Assembly: GCA_050014755.1 (NCBI GenBank)
Contig: JBEKCS010000001.1
Location: 51,857 to 115,856 of the forward strand
Length of the DNA stretch: 64,000 bases
From: Bog-756 sp050014755
Lineage (GTDB): Bacteria > Actinomycetota > Acidimicrobiia > Acidimicrobiales > RAAP-2
Direction: 5' to 3'
Shown: positions 1-7,844 of the stretch, in pieces
Numbering within the stretch: position 1 is the first letter of the stretch
Layout of the letters: each line of letters starts with the position of its first letter
The notes under the pieces: model-generated
What the model was told of the DNA's origin: nothing
Database searches by the model: none
What the model saw: only the letters and a program-made list of their open reading frames with translations
Position numbers and translations under genes: made by a program

Positions 1-472
1 AGCGGTCCTCGCCGGCGAACCGAGGCCGGTAGCCCTCGTCGTAGCGGTAGTAGCCGGTGTTCCCCCACAGGAATCCGCACGTCACCTGCTCGTGTTCGCC
101 GGTGTCGGTGTGCTCGACGTCCACCGTCCACCGCGCGTCGCTGGTCGACCACGAGGCCGCCACCGCCCTGCGCCGGTAGACCACCTTCTCGTCGATCCGG
201 TGGGTGCGGGCCGTCGATCGGATGTAGGCCAGTATCGAGGGCCCCTCGGCGATGGTCTCGGCCCCGATCCACGGCTCGAACGAGTAGCCGAGGGTGAACA
301 TGTCGGAGTCGGACCGGACGCCGGGATAGCGGAAGAGGTCCCACGTCCCGCCCATCACCTCCCGGGCCTCGAGGATGGCGTACCCGGTGCCCGGGCGCTC
401 GGCCTCCAGATGACAGGCGGCCCCGACGCCGGACAGGCCCGCGCCGAGGATCAGCACGTCGACGTGGTCCAC
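1..472 (-). CDS. Flavin-containing (Baeyer-Villiger-type) monooxygenase, partial
   Basis: The N-terminal ~157 residues of an FAD/NADPH monooxygenase; the C-terminal part lies beyond the left edge. The protein opens with a dinucleotide-binding fold (VLILGAGLSGVG) and the block GGTWDLFRYPGVRSDSDMF, typical of Baeyer-Villiger monooxygenases of the EthA type. Such enzymes insert one oxygen next to a ketone carbonyl, or oxygenate sulfur, using NADPH and O2. The GTG start at 472 is chosen because a TAGACT -10 box sits exactly 7 nt upstream, which predicts a leaderless mRNA. It diverges from the hydrolase at 569. Substrate cannot be told. Confidence 0.8.
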   Translation of the reverse strand, partial: MDHVDVLILGAGLSGVGAACHLEAERPGTGYAILEAREVMGGTWDLFRYPGVRSDSDMFTLGYSFEPWIGAETIAEGPSILAYIRSTARTHRIDEKVVYRRRAVAASWSTSDARWTVDVEHTDTGEHEQVTCGFLWGNTGYYRYDEGYRPRFAGEDR

Positions 473-568
473 TCGGACGAGTCTAGGCACCGTCCCGACC
501 GGCGACGGGGCGTCGCGACCGGTCCGCGGCGGTGGTCCCATCGGCGGCGGGCTGCAAGAGTGGGGCGC

Positions 569-2011
569 GTGAACCTCCTGTTCGTCACCCTCGACGAGTT
601 CCGGGCCGACTGCCTGTCCGCGGCCGGCCACCCGGTGGTGTCGACCCCGAACCTCGATCGCCTGGCCGCCGACGGGGTCCGCTTCGCCTCCCACTTCAGC
701 CAGGCTGCGCCGTGTGCCCCGGGCCGGGCCTCGCTCTACACCGGTATGTACCAGATGAACCACCGGGTGGTGGCCAACGGGGCGCCGCTCGAGGACCGCT
801 TCGACAACATCGCCCGACTGGCCCGACGGGCCGGCTACGCCCCGGCGCTGTTCGGCTATACCGACCAGGGGGTGGACCCGTCGACGGTCGCCGGCCCGTC
901 CGACCCCCGCCTCGACACCTACGAGGGGGTGCTGCCCGGGTTCGATGCCGTCCTCCCGCTCGACGGCAGCTTCACCGGGTGGCTGGCCTGGCTCGAGTCG
1001 CTCGGGTACGGCACCCTCGACCCGGTGGGTGCGCTCACCTCCGAGCCCGACCGCCCTGTCGACCACAGTGCGTCCGCGTACCTGACCGACGGACTGCTGT
1101 CGTGGATCGACCGCCAGGACGGCCCGTGGTTCGCCCACGCCAGCTACTTCCGGCCCCATCCTCCCTACGCAGCGGCCGGCGAGTGGTCGACCCGGTACTC
1201 GCCCGACGACGTCGGCGAACCGCTCCCGACCGTTCCCGGCATCCACCCGCTCTACGATTTCGCACTGACCGTGGGCTACGTGGCCGCCCCGACCGATCCG
1301 GGGGCCATGGCCCGGCTGCGTGCCCAGTACTTCGGCATGGTCTCCGAGGTGGACCACCAGCTCGGGCGGGTGGTCGCCCACCTGTCGGCCTCGGGCCAGC
1401 TCGACGAGACGGTCGTGGTGGTCACCGCCGACCACGGCGAGCAGCTCGGGGACCACGGGCTGGTGCAGAAGCTCGGGTTCTTCGAGGAGAGCTACCGGAT
1501 CCCCTGCATCGTCCGCCATCCGGGCCACGCCGGCTCGGCCGGGAGGGTGGTCGCGGAGTACACCGAAGGAGTCGACCTCCTGCCCACCGTGGCCCACCTG
1601 CTCGGCCTCGACGTGCCCACCCAGTGCGACGGGTCCTCGCTGGTCCCCTTCCTGGCCGGGGACACCCCCGACGGGTGGAGGACCTCGGCGCACTACGAGT
1701 GGGACTGGCGGGACATGGTCATGGGCCCCACCCGCACCGCCGGCGGGCGCGACGCCCGTCTCGAGCGGTGCAACCTGGCGGTCGAGCGGACCGACACCCA
1801 CGCCTACGTGCAGTTCGCCGACGGGACGTGGCTCTGCTTCGACCTGTCCACCGATCCGGGCTGGACCACCACCACCACCGATCCGGCCGTCGTGCTGCCG
1901 CTGGCCCAGTCCATGCTCACCTGGCGCTCGAACCACCTGGGGGGGACGCACACCCAGAAGCTCCTCGGGCCCGACCGCCGAGGCCTCTGGCCCGAGCTGC
2001 ACCCGGTCTGA
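569..2011 (+). CDS. Sulfatase-fold phosphonate monoester hydrolase / arylsulfatase
   Basis: A 480-aa alkaline-phosphatase-superfamily hydrolase. The N-terminal metal-site Asp (VTLDEFRAD), the formylglycine motif C-x-P-x-R (CAPGR, Cys49) and the second metal cluster TADHGEQLGDHG are intact. The surrounding blocks (LYTGMYQMNHR, FRPHPPYA, and a Trp-Arg-Thr stretch before HYEWDWRDM near the C-terminus) resemble phosphonate monoester hydrolases more than classical arylsulfatases. Known members cleave phosphonate monoesters, phosphodiesters and sulfate esters promiscuously; Cys49 would need a formylglycine-generating enzyme encoded elsewhere. No signal peptide is visible, so it is likely cytosolic. 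GTG 569 is preferred; GTG 560 is in frame and possible. The open frame continues far upstream only because it overlaps the divergent monooxygenase. Confidence 0.85.
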   Translation: MNLLFVTLDEFRADCLSAAGHPVVSTPNLDRLAADGVRFASHFSQAAPCAPGRASLYTGMYQMNHRVVANGAPLEDRFDNIARLARRAGYAPALFGYTDQGVDPSTVAGPSDPRLDTYEGVLPGFDAVLPLDGSFTGWLAWLESLGYGTLDPVGALTSEPDRPVDHSASAYLTDGLLSWIDRQDGPWFAHASYFRPHPPYAAAGEWSTRYSPDDVGEPLPTVPGIHPLYDFALTVGYVAAPTDPGAMARLRAQYFGMVSEVDHQLGRVVAHLSASGQLDETVVVVTADHGEQLGDHGLVQKLGFFEESYRIPCIVRHPGHAGSAGRVVAEYTEGVDLLPTVAHLLGLDVPTQCDGSSLVPFLAGDTPDGWRTSAHYEWDWRDMVMGPTRTAGGRDARLERCNLAVERTDTHAYVQFADGTWLCFDLSTDPGWTTTTTDPAVVLPLAQSMLTWRSNHLGGTHTQKLLGPDRRGLWPELHPV

Positions 2012-2037
2012 CCCGTTCCCGGCGTCCTCCCTCGTTC

Positions 2038-3225
2038 CTACGGGATGGGCACGACCTCCGCCGATGTCGGCACCTGCCACACGATGGTGGTGCCGCCCCC
2101 GGCGGGCTGGAGGACCTCGAGCGTGCCGCCGAGGGACACCGCCCGGTTCCTCATGTTGGGGAGACCGAGCCCGCCGCCGGGCGTCGGACCGCCGACGAAG
2201 CCCCTCCCGTCGTCGGAGACCTCGAGCCGGCACCGGTCCCCGGCCACGGAGAGGCCGACCCATGCGCGGGTGGCCCGGGAGTGGCGGCCCACGTTGGACA
2301 GCGCCTCGCGCATCGTGGCCAGGAGCTGTTCGGCCACCTCGTCCGAGACGGCGGCGTCGACCGGTCCGTCGAATGCGACGGACACGTCGAATCCGATCAT
2401 CGGGCGCAGCTCGCCGACGAGGTCCATGACGTCGGACCTGATCCCCCGGCCCCGACCCTCGGCCCCCAGCTCGAAGATGGTGGCCCTGATCTGACGGATC
2501 GTCTCGTCGATCTCCTCGACGATCGACGTCATGGCCGCGGCCACCGGGCGTGCCGGCGGGGAGCCGGCCAGCCCCTGCAAGGACAGGCCGATGGCGAAGA
2601 GACGTTGGATGATGCCGTCGTGGAGGTCGCGGGCCAACCGGTCGCGGTCCTCGTAGACGGCTGCCTCCCCGGCCCGCTGATGGAGCCGGGCGTTCTCGAC
2701 GGCGATGCCGGCGGCCAGGGCCAGCGCACGGATGACCGCCTCGTCGTCGTCGGTGAACCTGTCCGAACCGATCTTGTCGGTGAGGTACAGGTTGCCGTAG
2801 ACGCGGTCGTGGGCGGTGATGGGAGCGCCGAGGAACGAGGTCATGGGAGGGTGGCCCGGTGGGAACCCGACGCTCGCGGGGTGGTCCGCGATCACGTCGA
2901 TCCGGATCGGACGCGGGTCGTGGATGAGGACGCCGAGGACCCCCTTGCCGGTCGGCAGCGGTCCGTCGAGCAGTCGCGCCGCGACCTCGGGGTCGAGCCC
3001 GGATGCGTGGAACTCGACCGTCTCCCGGCCCTCGCCGTCGAGCACGCCGAGGGCGCCGTACCGGGCGCCCGCCAGGGCGATGGCCTCCTCGACGATGTGG
3101 CTCAGCAGGTCGCCCAGGTCGAGGTTGGACTCGAGGAGAAGGCTCGCCTCGAGCAGGCGGCGGAGGGTTTCGGGGTCCTCGATCTCGTCGTACGCGGAGT
3201 GCCTCTGCATTTGTTTGTCGGGCAC
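2038..3225 (-). CDS. devS: DevS/DosS-like GAF sensor histidine kinase
   Basis: A 395-aa cytosolic kinase with one GAF domain (about residues 20-185, containing VGFPPGHPPM and GNLYLTDK as in DevS-family GAF domains), a HisKA_3 dimerisation box with phospho-His in LARDLHDGIIQ (near residue 200) and a C-terminal HATPase (SDDGRGF, GLGLPNM). Mycobacterial DevS has two GAF domains, the first binding heme to sense O2/NO/CO; here only one is present and heme binding cannot be decided. GTG 3225 is chosen because TAACCT lies 8 nt upstream (leaderless pattern); TTG 3234 and ATG 3210 are alternatives. It diverges from its presumed partner regulator at 3311. Confidence 0.85.
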   Translation of the reverse strand: MPDKQMQRHSAYDEIEDPETLRRLLEASLLLESNLDLGDLLSHIVEEAIALAGARYGALGVLDGEGRETVEFHASGLDPEVAARLLDGPLPTGKGVLGVLIHDPRPIRIDVIADHPASVGFPPGHPPMTSFLGAPITAHDRVYGNLYLTDKIGSDRFTDDDEAVIRALALAAGIAVENARLHQRAGEAAVYEDRDRLARDLHDGIIQRLFAIGLSLQGLAGSPPARPVAAAMTSIVEEIDETIRQIRATIFELGAEGRGRGIRSDVMDLVGELRPMIGFDVSVAFDGPVDAAVSDEVAEQLLATMREALSNVGRHSRATRAWVGLSVAGDRCRLEVSDDGRGFVGGPTPGGGLGLPNMRNRAVSLGGTLEVLQPAGGGTTIVWQVPTSAEVVPIP

Positions 3226-3310
3226 GCGGACCAAGGTTACGACGATTGTCGGAGGCGTCCAACCCCCTTAGGATGACCCCGACCCCTCCGACGTGCTCAA
3301 CTAGTCACCG

Positions 3311-3982
3311 ATGACCATCCGGATCTTCCTCCTCGACGACCACGAGATCGTCCGCACCGGACTCCGCTCCCTCCTCGAGTCGACCGACGACTTCGAGGTG
3401 GTGGGGGAGGCCGGCACGGTGGCCGAGGCACTGAGCCGGGTCCCCGCCCTCCGCCCCGATGTGGCCATCCTCGACGTCCGGCTGCCCGATGGCAGCGGCG
3501 TCGAGGCGTGCCGGGACATCAGGGCGCAGCTGCCGGCCACGGCGTGCATCATGCTCACCTCGTACGCCGACGACGAGGCGCTGTTCGCTTCGATCATGGC
3601 CGGCTCGTCGGGGTACGTCCTCAAGCAGGTCGGTGGGAACAGCCTGGTCGACGATGTCCGGCGGGTCGCGGCCGGCGAGTCGCTGCTCGACCCGGCGCTG
3701 ACCGAGCGGGTCCTCCGTCGCCTTCGGGAAGGCCCCGAGGAGGAGCCGCTGCTCGCCAGCCTGACCCATCAGGAGCGGCGCATCCTCGACCTGATCGCCG
3801 AGGGCAAGACCAACCGGCAGATCGCCGAGGACATGTACCTGGCGGAGAAGACCGTCAAGAACTACGTGTCGAACCTGCTCACCAAGCTGGGCATGCAGCG
3901 CCGGACGCAGGCCGCGGCCTACGCCACCCGGCTGCACGAACGTTCGGACCGCGACCGTCGGGCCGACTCCACCGGGACCTGA
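3311..3982 (+). CDS. devR: DevR/DosR-like NarL-family response regulator
   Basis: A 223-aa regulator with an N-terminal receiver domain (acidic pair D9/D10, phospho-acceptor D55 in AILDVRLPDG, conserved Lys in GYVLKQ) and a C-terminal LuxR-type HTH (LTHQERRILDLIAEG, KTVKNYVSNLLTKL). This layout and the LAEKTVKNYVSNLL recognition region match DevR/DosR of mycobacteria, which switches on dormancy genes in hypoxia. It is divergently paired with the kinase at 2038-3225. A DosR-like box is present about 0.9 kb downstream (4872-4891). A strong hairpin follows the stop codon. Confidence 0.88.
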   Translation: MTIRIFLLDDHEIVRTGLRSLLESTDDFEVVGEAGTVAEALSRVPALRPDVAILDVRLPDGSGVEACRDIRAQLPATACIMLTSYADDEALFASIMAGSSGYVLKQVGGNSLVDDVRRVAAGESLLDPALTERVLRRLREGPEEEPLLASLTHQERRILDLIAEGKTNRQIAEDMYLAEKTVKNYVSNLLTKLGMQRRTQAAAYATRLHERSDRDRRADSTGT

Positions 3983-3994
3983 GGGCAGCCCCCG

Positions 3995-4012
3995 CCGTCG
4001 GTGGACCGACGG
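3995..4012. terminator. Hairpin between convergent devR and the 4029-4424 gene
   Basis: A perfect 8-bp inverted repeat (CCGTCGGT / ACCGACGG) with a 2-nt spacer sits in the 46-bp gap between two convergent genes. There is no U-tract, so it is a terminator candidate by position and stem strength only. Confidence 0.5.
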
Positions 4013-4028
4013 TTGACGGCCGGCCGGG

Positions 4029-4424
4029 TCAGCGGTCGCCGACCACGGGATCGATCGTGGGGGCGGAGCCGTCCGGCAGGTGGACACCCTTGTCGCGCAG
4101 GGCCTGTTCGAGACCGGCTCGTCCGCGTTCGGGTATGTCGAAGCTGTGGATGTCGACGGCGATGCTGCGCCGGCGGGCCAGGCGCACGAGCGCCGCGTCG
4201 TAGGCGAGCTGATCGGCGACGGCCTGCAGCGCCCATCCCGGATCGCCCCGGGCGGCGTGCTGCTCCACCGTGTGGCGGAGGCGCAGCAACCCGGCGAGCG
4301 GCCCCTGCGACCGGGGGCCGCTCGCCGGTGCGTCCTCGTCGGCGAGGACCGCTTCCAGCAGCTGTACGTACATGGGGTTCATGTGGCGGTTGTGCGCATT
4401 CGTGGTACTCGGCATCCCCGGCAT
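4029..4424 (-). CDS. Small protein of unknown function
   Basis: A 131-aa protein I do not recognise. It is mostly helical, with a Leu/Ala/Arg-rich centre (LLRLRHTVEQHAARGD) and no signal peptide or membrane segment. ATG 4424 is chosen because TACGGT lies exactly 7 nt upstream, predicting a leaderless transcript; ATG 4415 and ATG 4382 are in frame. It follows another small gene on the same strand (4475-4804) after 50 bp and is convergent with devR. The context suggests, but does not show, a role in the DevR response. Confidence 0.6.
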   Translation of the reverse strand: MPGMPSTTNAHNRHMNPMYVQLLEAVLADEDAPASGPRSQGPLAGLLRLRHTVEQHAARGDPGWALQAVADQLAYDAALVRLARRRSIAVDIHSFDIPERGRAGLEQALRDKGVHLPDGSAPTIDPVVGDR

Positions 4425-4474
4425 CCTGAGGACCGTAGGTGCGGCCGTCAGGATGCCGTGCCGGCACCCTCCGG

Positions 4475-4804
4475 CTAGTCGCCGCGGCCCCGCCGGATGA
4501 CGGCTTCGGCCGATCGGTATGCGTCGCGCAGGTCGTCGAAGAGCTGTTCGATCCCGTCCCGCATCGAGCCCAGATTGGCTCCTGCGTCCTTGGGGATCTG
4601 GCTGAGACGGTTGGCGGCAGCCAGGTAGGCGTTCTCGGCGATCGCCGCCTTGTCCCGGACCGATTCGCCGACGTCCTTCGACGCCAGGTCGGCCTGGACG
4701 AGCAACACGTCGATGCGGGACCTCCACTCCTCGAGCAGGTGCTCGAGCCGCTCGATGGTGGCGCCGTCCTCGGGGGCGGGAGGCTCGTGTTCTTTCGTGG
4801 CCAT
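4475..4804 (-). CDS. Small helical (coiled-coil-like) protein
   Basis: A 109-aa soluble, strongly helical, charged protein with heptad-like leucines (IERLEHLLEEWRSRIDVLL) and an acidic N-terminus. The family is not recognised. The start at 4804 is secure: an AGGAGG Shine-Dalgarno sequence lies 6 nt upstream. This contrasts with the leaderless neighbours and implies efficient expression from a real 5' leader. It diverges from the STAS gene at 5069, and the shared intergenic region carries a DosR-like box, so induction by DevR is plausible. Confidence 0.7.
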   Translation of the reverse strand: MATKEHEPPAPEDGATIERLEHLLEEWRSRIDVLLVQADLASKDVGESVRDKAAIAENAYLAAANRLSQIPKDAGANLGSMRDGIEQLFDDLRDAYRSAEAVIRRGRGD

Positions 4805-4870
4805 TGTTCCTCCTGAACAGGGAAATCGTCGGATTGGTTAGGGCCAGGATGGTCGTTGTTCGAAGACCCC

Positions 4871-4904
4871 GGTAGGGCCGAACGTCCCGACGAACGTCCC
4901 TACC
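4871..4904. promoter_or_regulatory. DosR-like box with repeated half-sites
   Basis: GGGCCGAACGTCCC (4875-4888) matches the inner DosR consensus GGGACTWWAGTCCC at 11 of 14 positions. CGAACGTCCC is repeated 12 bp further on (4879-4888 and 4891-4900), and an outer inverted repeat GGTAGGG/CCCTACC frames the block. It lies between the divergent genes at 4804 and 5069, close to devS/devR. Binding is inferred. Confidence 0.5.
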
Positions 4905-5068
4905 TGGGCGCCCGTCCCGGCCCGGGGAAGGTGACATTCGGCTCTAGGGACCGCCGTAGCGGTTCCGTCATCATGAGGGGCAGGCGCCGGATATCCGATG
5001 TGGAGTGATCGGACCGGCCCGACGTGGTACGAATGCAGGTGACGTCCCTACTAGCGGAGGTGGTGGAC

Positions 5069-5488
5069 ATGGGGTTGGAGAGCATCGCGGGGGACGCCGT
5101 GCACCGGACCGGACCGGGCGTGGATCCAGGGCCCCCGGCGGAACTGGCACGACCGGTCGCGGTGGCCGACTGGCGGGGCGACGTGGCCCTCGAGCTCTGG
5201 GTCGAGACGGACTGCGTACCGGCGAGGATCCGCATGGCGGGTCGGCTCGACTCGACCACCGCGGCCAACCTGGCCCAGGTCATGGGCGAGCTGATGGCGG
5301 ACGGCACGCTGGAGGTCGAACTCTGCACCGACGGGCTGCGGATCATCGACGCCTCGGCCATCGGCGCACTGGCCGACATGGAGCGCCTGGTCCGCGAGCA
5401 CGGTGGAGTCTTGGCGCGGGTCGGTCCGGCGAATGGGCCGTTCCCACGGACCCGGTGGGGTGGCACGCGGCCCCCTGTCCGGACCTGA
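5069..5488 (+). CDS. STAS-domain protein (anti-sigma-factor-antagonist type)
   Basis: A 139-aa protein with a central STAS fold: strand region PARIRMAGRLDSTTAANL, then LRIIDASAIGAL, where the DxS segment corresponds to the phosphorylatable serine loop of SpoIIAA/RsbV proteins. These act in partner switching by binding anti-sigma kinases. The C-terminus becomes Pro/Arg-rich and atypical. ATG 5069 is chosen for its GGAGG Shine-Dalgarno 8 nt upstream; an in-frame GTG lies at 5024. The GNAT gene follows after 26 bp in the same direction. No cognate anti-sigma kinase is in the window. Confidence 0.75.
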   Translation: MGLESIAGDAVHRTGPGVDPGPPAELARPVAVADWRGDVALELWVETDCVPARIRMAGRLDSTTAANLAQVMGELMADGTLEVELCTDGLRIIDASAIGALADMERLVREHGGVLARVGPANGPFPRTRWGGTRPPVRT

Positions 5489-5514
5489 CCTCCGGGCTCT
5501 CTGGCGGCGACCCG

Positions 5515-6105
5515 ATGGGGCTCGAGTTGGTGGAGCACCTCCGGGACGGGGCGACGGTGGTCTTCCGGCCCATCCGCCCCGACGACGGCGACGCACTGGC
5601 GGCGTTCCACGACGGTCTGTCGACACGGTCGGTGTACCGCCGGTTCTTCTTCGTGCATCCCCATCTGTCCGGTCCCGAGGTGGAGCGGTTCACCCGGGTC
5701 GACTATGTCGACCGCATGGCCTATGTGGTCGAGGAGGACGGGCGCATGGTGGCGGTGGGCCGGTACGAGCGGATACCGGGGACGACCGAGGCCGAGGTCG
5801 CCTTCGTGGTCACCGACGACCACCAGCACCTCGGGATCGGCACCCTCCTGCTCGACCACCTCGCCGACGCGGCGCGCGGCCACGGCATCGAATGCTTCAC
5901 GGCCCAGACCCTCTCGGAAAACCGGGAGATGCTCGCCGTGTTCCTCTCGTCGGGGTTTCCGGTCACCACCTCCTCGGAGGGCGGGACGGTAACCGTCCGG
6001 TTCCCCATCGATCCGTGCGAGGGCTACACCCGCGCCCGGGCCTCCCGGGCCTCGCGGGACACCTCGGTCGATCCACCGGAGCCCTCGGCCCCTCCGGCCC
6101 GGTAG
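5515..6105 (+). CDS. GNAT family N-acetyltransferase
   Basis: A 196-aa acetyltransferase with an N-terminal VVFRPIRPDDGDAL start and the acetyl-CoA-binding loop QHLGIGTLLLDHL (Q/R-x-x-G-x-G). It resembles the GNAT domain of Pat-type protein lysine acetyltransferases (FFFVHPHLSGPEVERFTRVDY), which acetylate acyl-CoA synthetases, so a protein substrate is possible. It sits 26 bp after the STAS gene. Its last 82 bp overlap the 3' end of cydC on the other strand; the extra tail after FPIDP is low complexity and may not be needed for folding. Confidence 0.8.
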   Translation: MGLELVEHLRDGATVVFRPIRPDDGDALAAFHDGLSTRSVYRRFFFVHPHLSGPEVERFTRVDYVDRMAYVVEEDGRMVAVGRYERIPGTTEAEVAFVVTDDHQHLGIGTLLLDHLADAARGHGIECFTAQTLSENREMLAVFLSSGFPVTTSSEGGTVTVRFPIDPCEGYTRARASRASRDTSVDPPEPSAPPAR

Positions 6106-7844
6106 CGGTCGACGACACGGCCGGCGTCGACCACGACCACCTCGTCGAAGCGGGCGAGCTCCTCGTCCCGGTGGGTGATGTAGAGCAGCGTGGTCCCCCC
6201 GGTGACGGCCAGGACGTCGTCGAGCAGGCGCCGGGCGGTCGGGCGGTCGAGTCCGGCGGTCGGCTCGTCGAGGACCAGCACCGGCGCCTCGGCGAGTAGC
6301 GCCCTGGCCAGTGCCACCCGTTGCCGCTGGCCACCGGAGAGCTGCGCCCCCTGCTCGCCGACCGGGGTGTCGAGCCCCTCGGGCAACGTGTCGATGAAGG
6401 GCCCGAGCTGTGCGTCCCGGGCGGCGGCGGCGATCTCGTCCGAGGTGGCGTCGGGGCGGGCCACCGCGATGTTCCCTCCGATGGACGTCGGGAAGAGGTG
6501 GGCGTCCTGGCCGACCCAGCCGATCCTCGACCGGACGTCGTCCTGACGGAGGCGGTCGAGGTCCACCCCGTCGAGGCGCGCCGTCCCCGACTCCAGCGCC
6601 CAGAAGCGCAGCAGGACGTTCACCACGCTGCTCTTGCCGGCACCGCTCGGCCCCACGATGGCCACCCGGCGGCCGTGGGGCACGTCGAGGTCGAGCCCGT
6701 CGAGCACCCGGGGCCCTGCGGGTCGGTAGCGGAGCGCGGCGTCCTCGAGCGACACCCCGGCACCGTCCGGCACGCCGTCGGGGTCGGCGGGGTCCACCAC
6801 CGGCACCGGGAGCTCGGCCACCGAGACGAGCCGCTCGGCCGCCTCGACGTGGTCCGCCATCCGGGACAGGGCGTCGGCGGCCGGAAGGACCACGTCGAAC
6901 GCCCCGAGCGCCACCAGCGGTAGCACCGCCACCATGAAGGAGGGGAGCCGGTGCGCGGCGATGGCGTCGGTCGCGGCGACCAGGGTGCCGATGACGGCGG
7001 ACCCGGTGGCGGCGACCACCACGGCGGCGACCGCACCGTCCGACCACGAGCGACGCCGGGCCCGGCGGTCGAGCTCGGCGTCCGAGGCCAGCACCCGTTC
7101 CAGGTACTCCTCGTCCCGGCCCATGGCCACCAGGTCGGGGGCGGCGGACAGGAGCTCCACCACGTCGGCCGACAACGCCCCGCGCAGCGCCCCGTCACCG
7201 GTGCCCAGGCGGCGACGCCGCGCCCAGGCGAGCCCCGAGGCCGCCACCGTCCCGCCGATCAGGCAGACGGCCATGACCAGGCCTCCCACCGGCAGGATCA
7301 GGGCCACGACGCCGACGGTCACCACCGAGGTAGCCAGCGCGGTGGCCAGGGGTCCCACGCCTCGCAGGTAGACGTCCTGGAGGAGGTCGACGTCCGCCGT
7401 GGCCCGGGCCAGGAGGTCCCCGTTGCTCCAGCCGACGACCCCGGCGGGCGACCGGGGGGCGATCTCGTCGTAGAGCCACAGCCGGACCCGCCCGAGGGCG
7501 CCCAGGGCGGCGTCGTGGGACACCAGGCGCTCGGCGTAGCGCAGCGGGCCCCGGCCGAGGGCCAGGAGCTGCACGGCGGCCATGAGCAGGGTCAGGGTGT
7601 AGAGCGGCGGGCGCAGGGCCGCCTTGTCGATGAGTGCGCCGGAACAGGCCAGGAGGCCGACGGTGCACAGGGCGGTGGCCGCGCCGAGGACGGTGCCCAA
7701 CGCGAAGCGTCGCAGGTCGGGGGCCCCGATGCGCAGGACGCGGAACAGCGGACCGGGTCGATGTCCGCGCCTGCGACGCCGGGACGGGTGGGTCACGGCC
7801 GGTTCGCCGTCGGCCTCGGCCGGTTCGCCGTCGGCCACGGTCAC
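6024..7844 (-). CDS. cydC: CydC subunit of the CydDC-type ABC exporter
   Basis: A 606-aa half-transporter with an N-terminal six-helix membrane domain (about residues 30-330) and a C-terminal ATPase: Walker A GPSGAGKS, signature LSGGQRQRVALARALL, Walker B VLVLDEPTAGLD and a switch His (ITHRDEE). With CydD it forms the exporter of thiols/heme-related cargo needed to assemble cytochrome bd. The GTG start overlaps the cydD stop by 4 bp, which implies translational coupling. It is the last gene of cydABDC. Its 3' end overlaps the convergent GNAT gene by 82 bp. Confidence 0.92.
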   Translation of the reverse strand: MTVADGEPAEADGEPAVTHPSRRRRRGHRPGPLFRVLRIGAPDLRRFALGTVLGAATALCTVGLLACSGALIDKAALRPPLYTLTLLMAAVQLLALGRGPLRYAERLVSHDAALGALGRVRLWLYDEIAPRSPAGVVGWSNGDLLARATADVDLLQDVYLRGVGPLATALATSVVTVGVVALILPVGGLVMAVCLIGGTVAASGLAWARRRRLGTGDGALRGALSADVVELLSAAPDLVAMGRDEEYLERVLASDAELDRRARRRSWSDGAVAAVVVAATGSAVIGTLVAATDAIAAHRLPSFMVAVLPLVALGAFDVVLPAADALSRMADHVEAAERLVSVAELPVPVVDPADPDGVPDGAGVSLEDAALRYRPAGPRVLDGLDLDVPHGRRVAIVGPSGAGKSSVVNVLLRFWALESGTARLDGVDLDRLRQDDVRSRIGWVGQDAHLFPTSIGGNIAVARPDATSDEIAAAARDAQLGPFIDTLPEGLDTPVGEQGAQLSGGQRQRVALARALLAEAPVLVLDEPTAGLDRPTARRLLDDVLAVTGGTTLLYITHRDEELARFDEVVVVDAGRVVDRYRAGGAEGSGGSTEVSREAREARARV

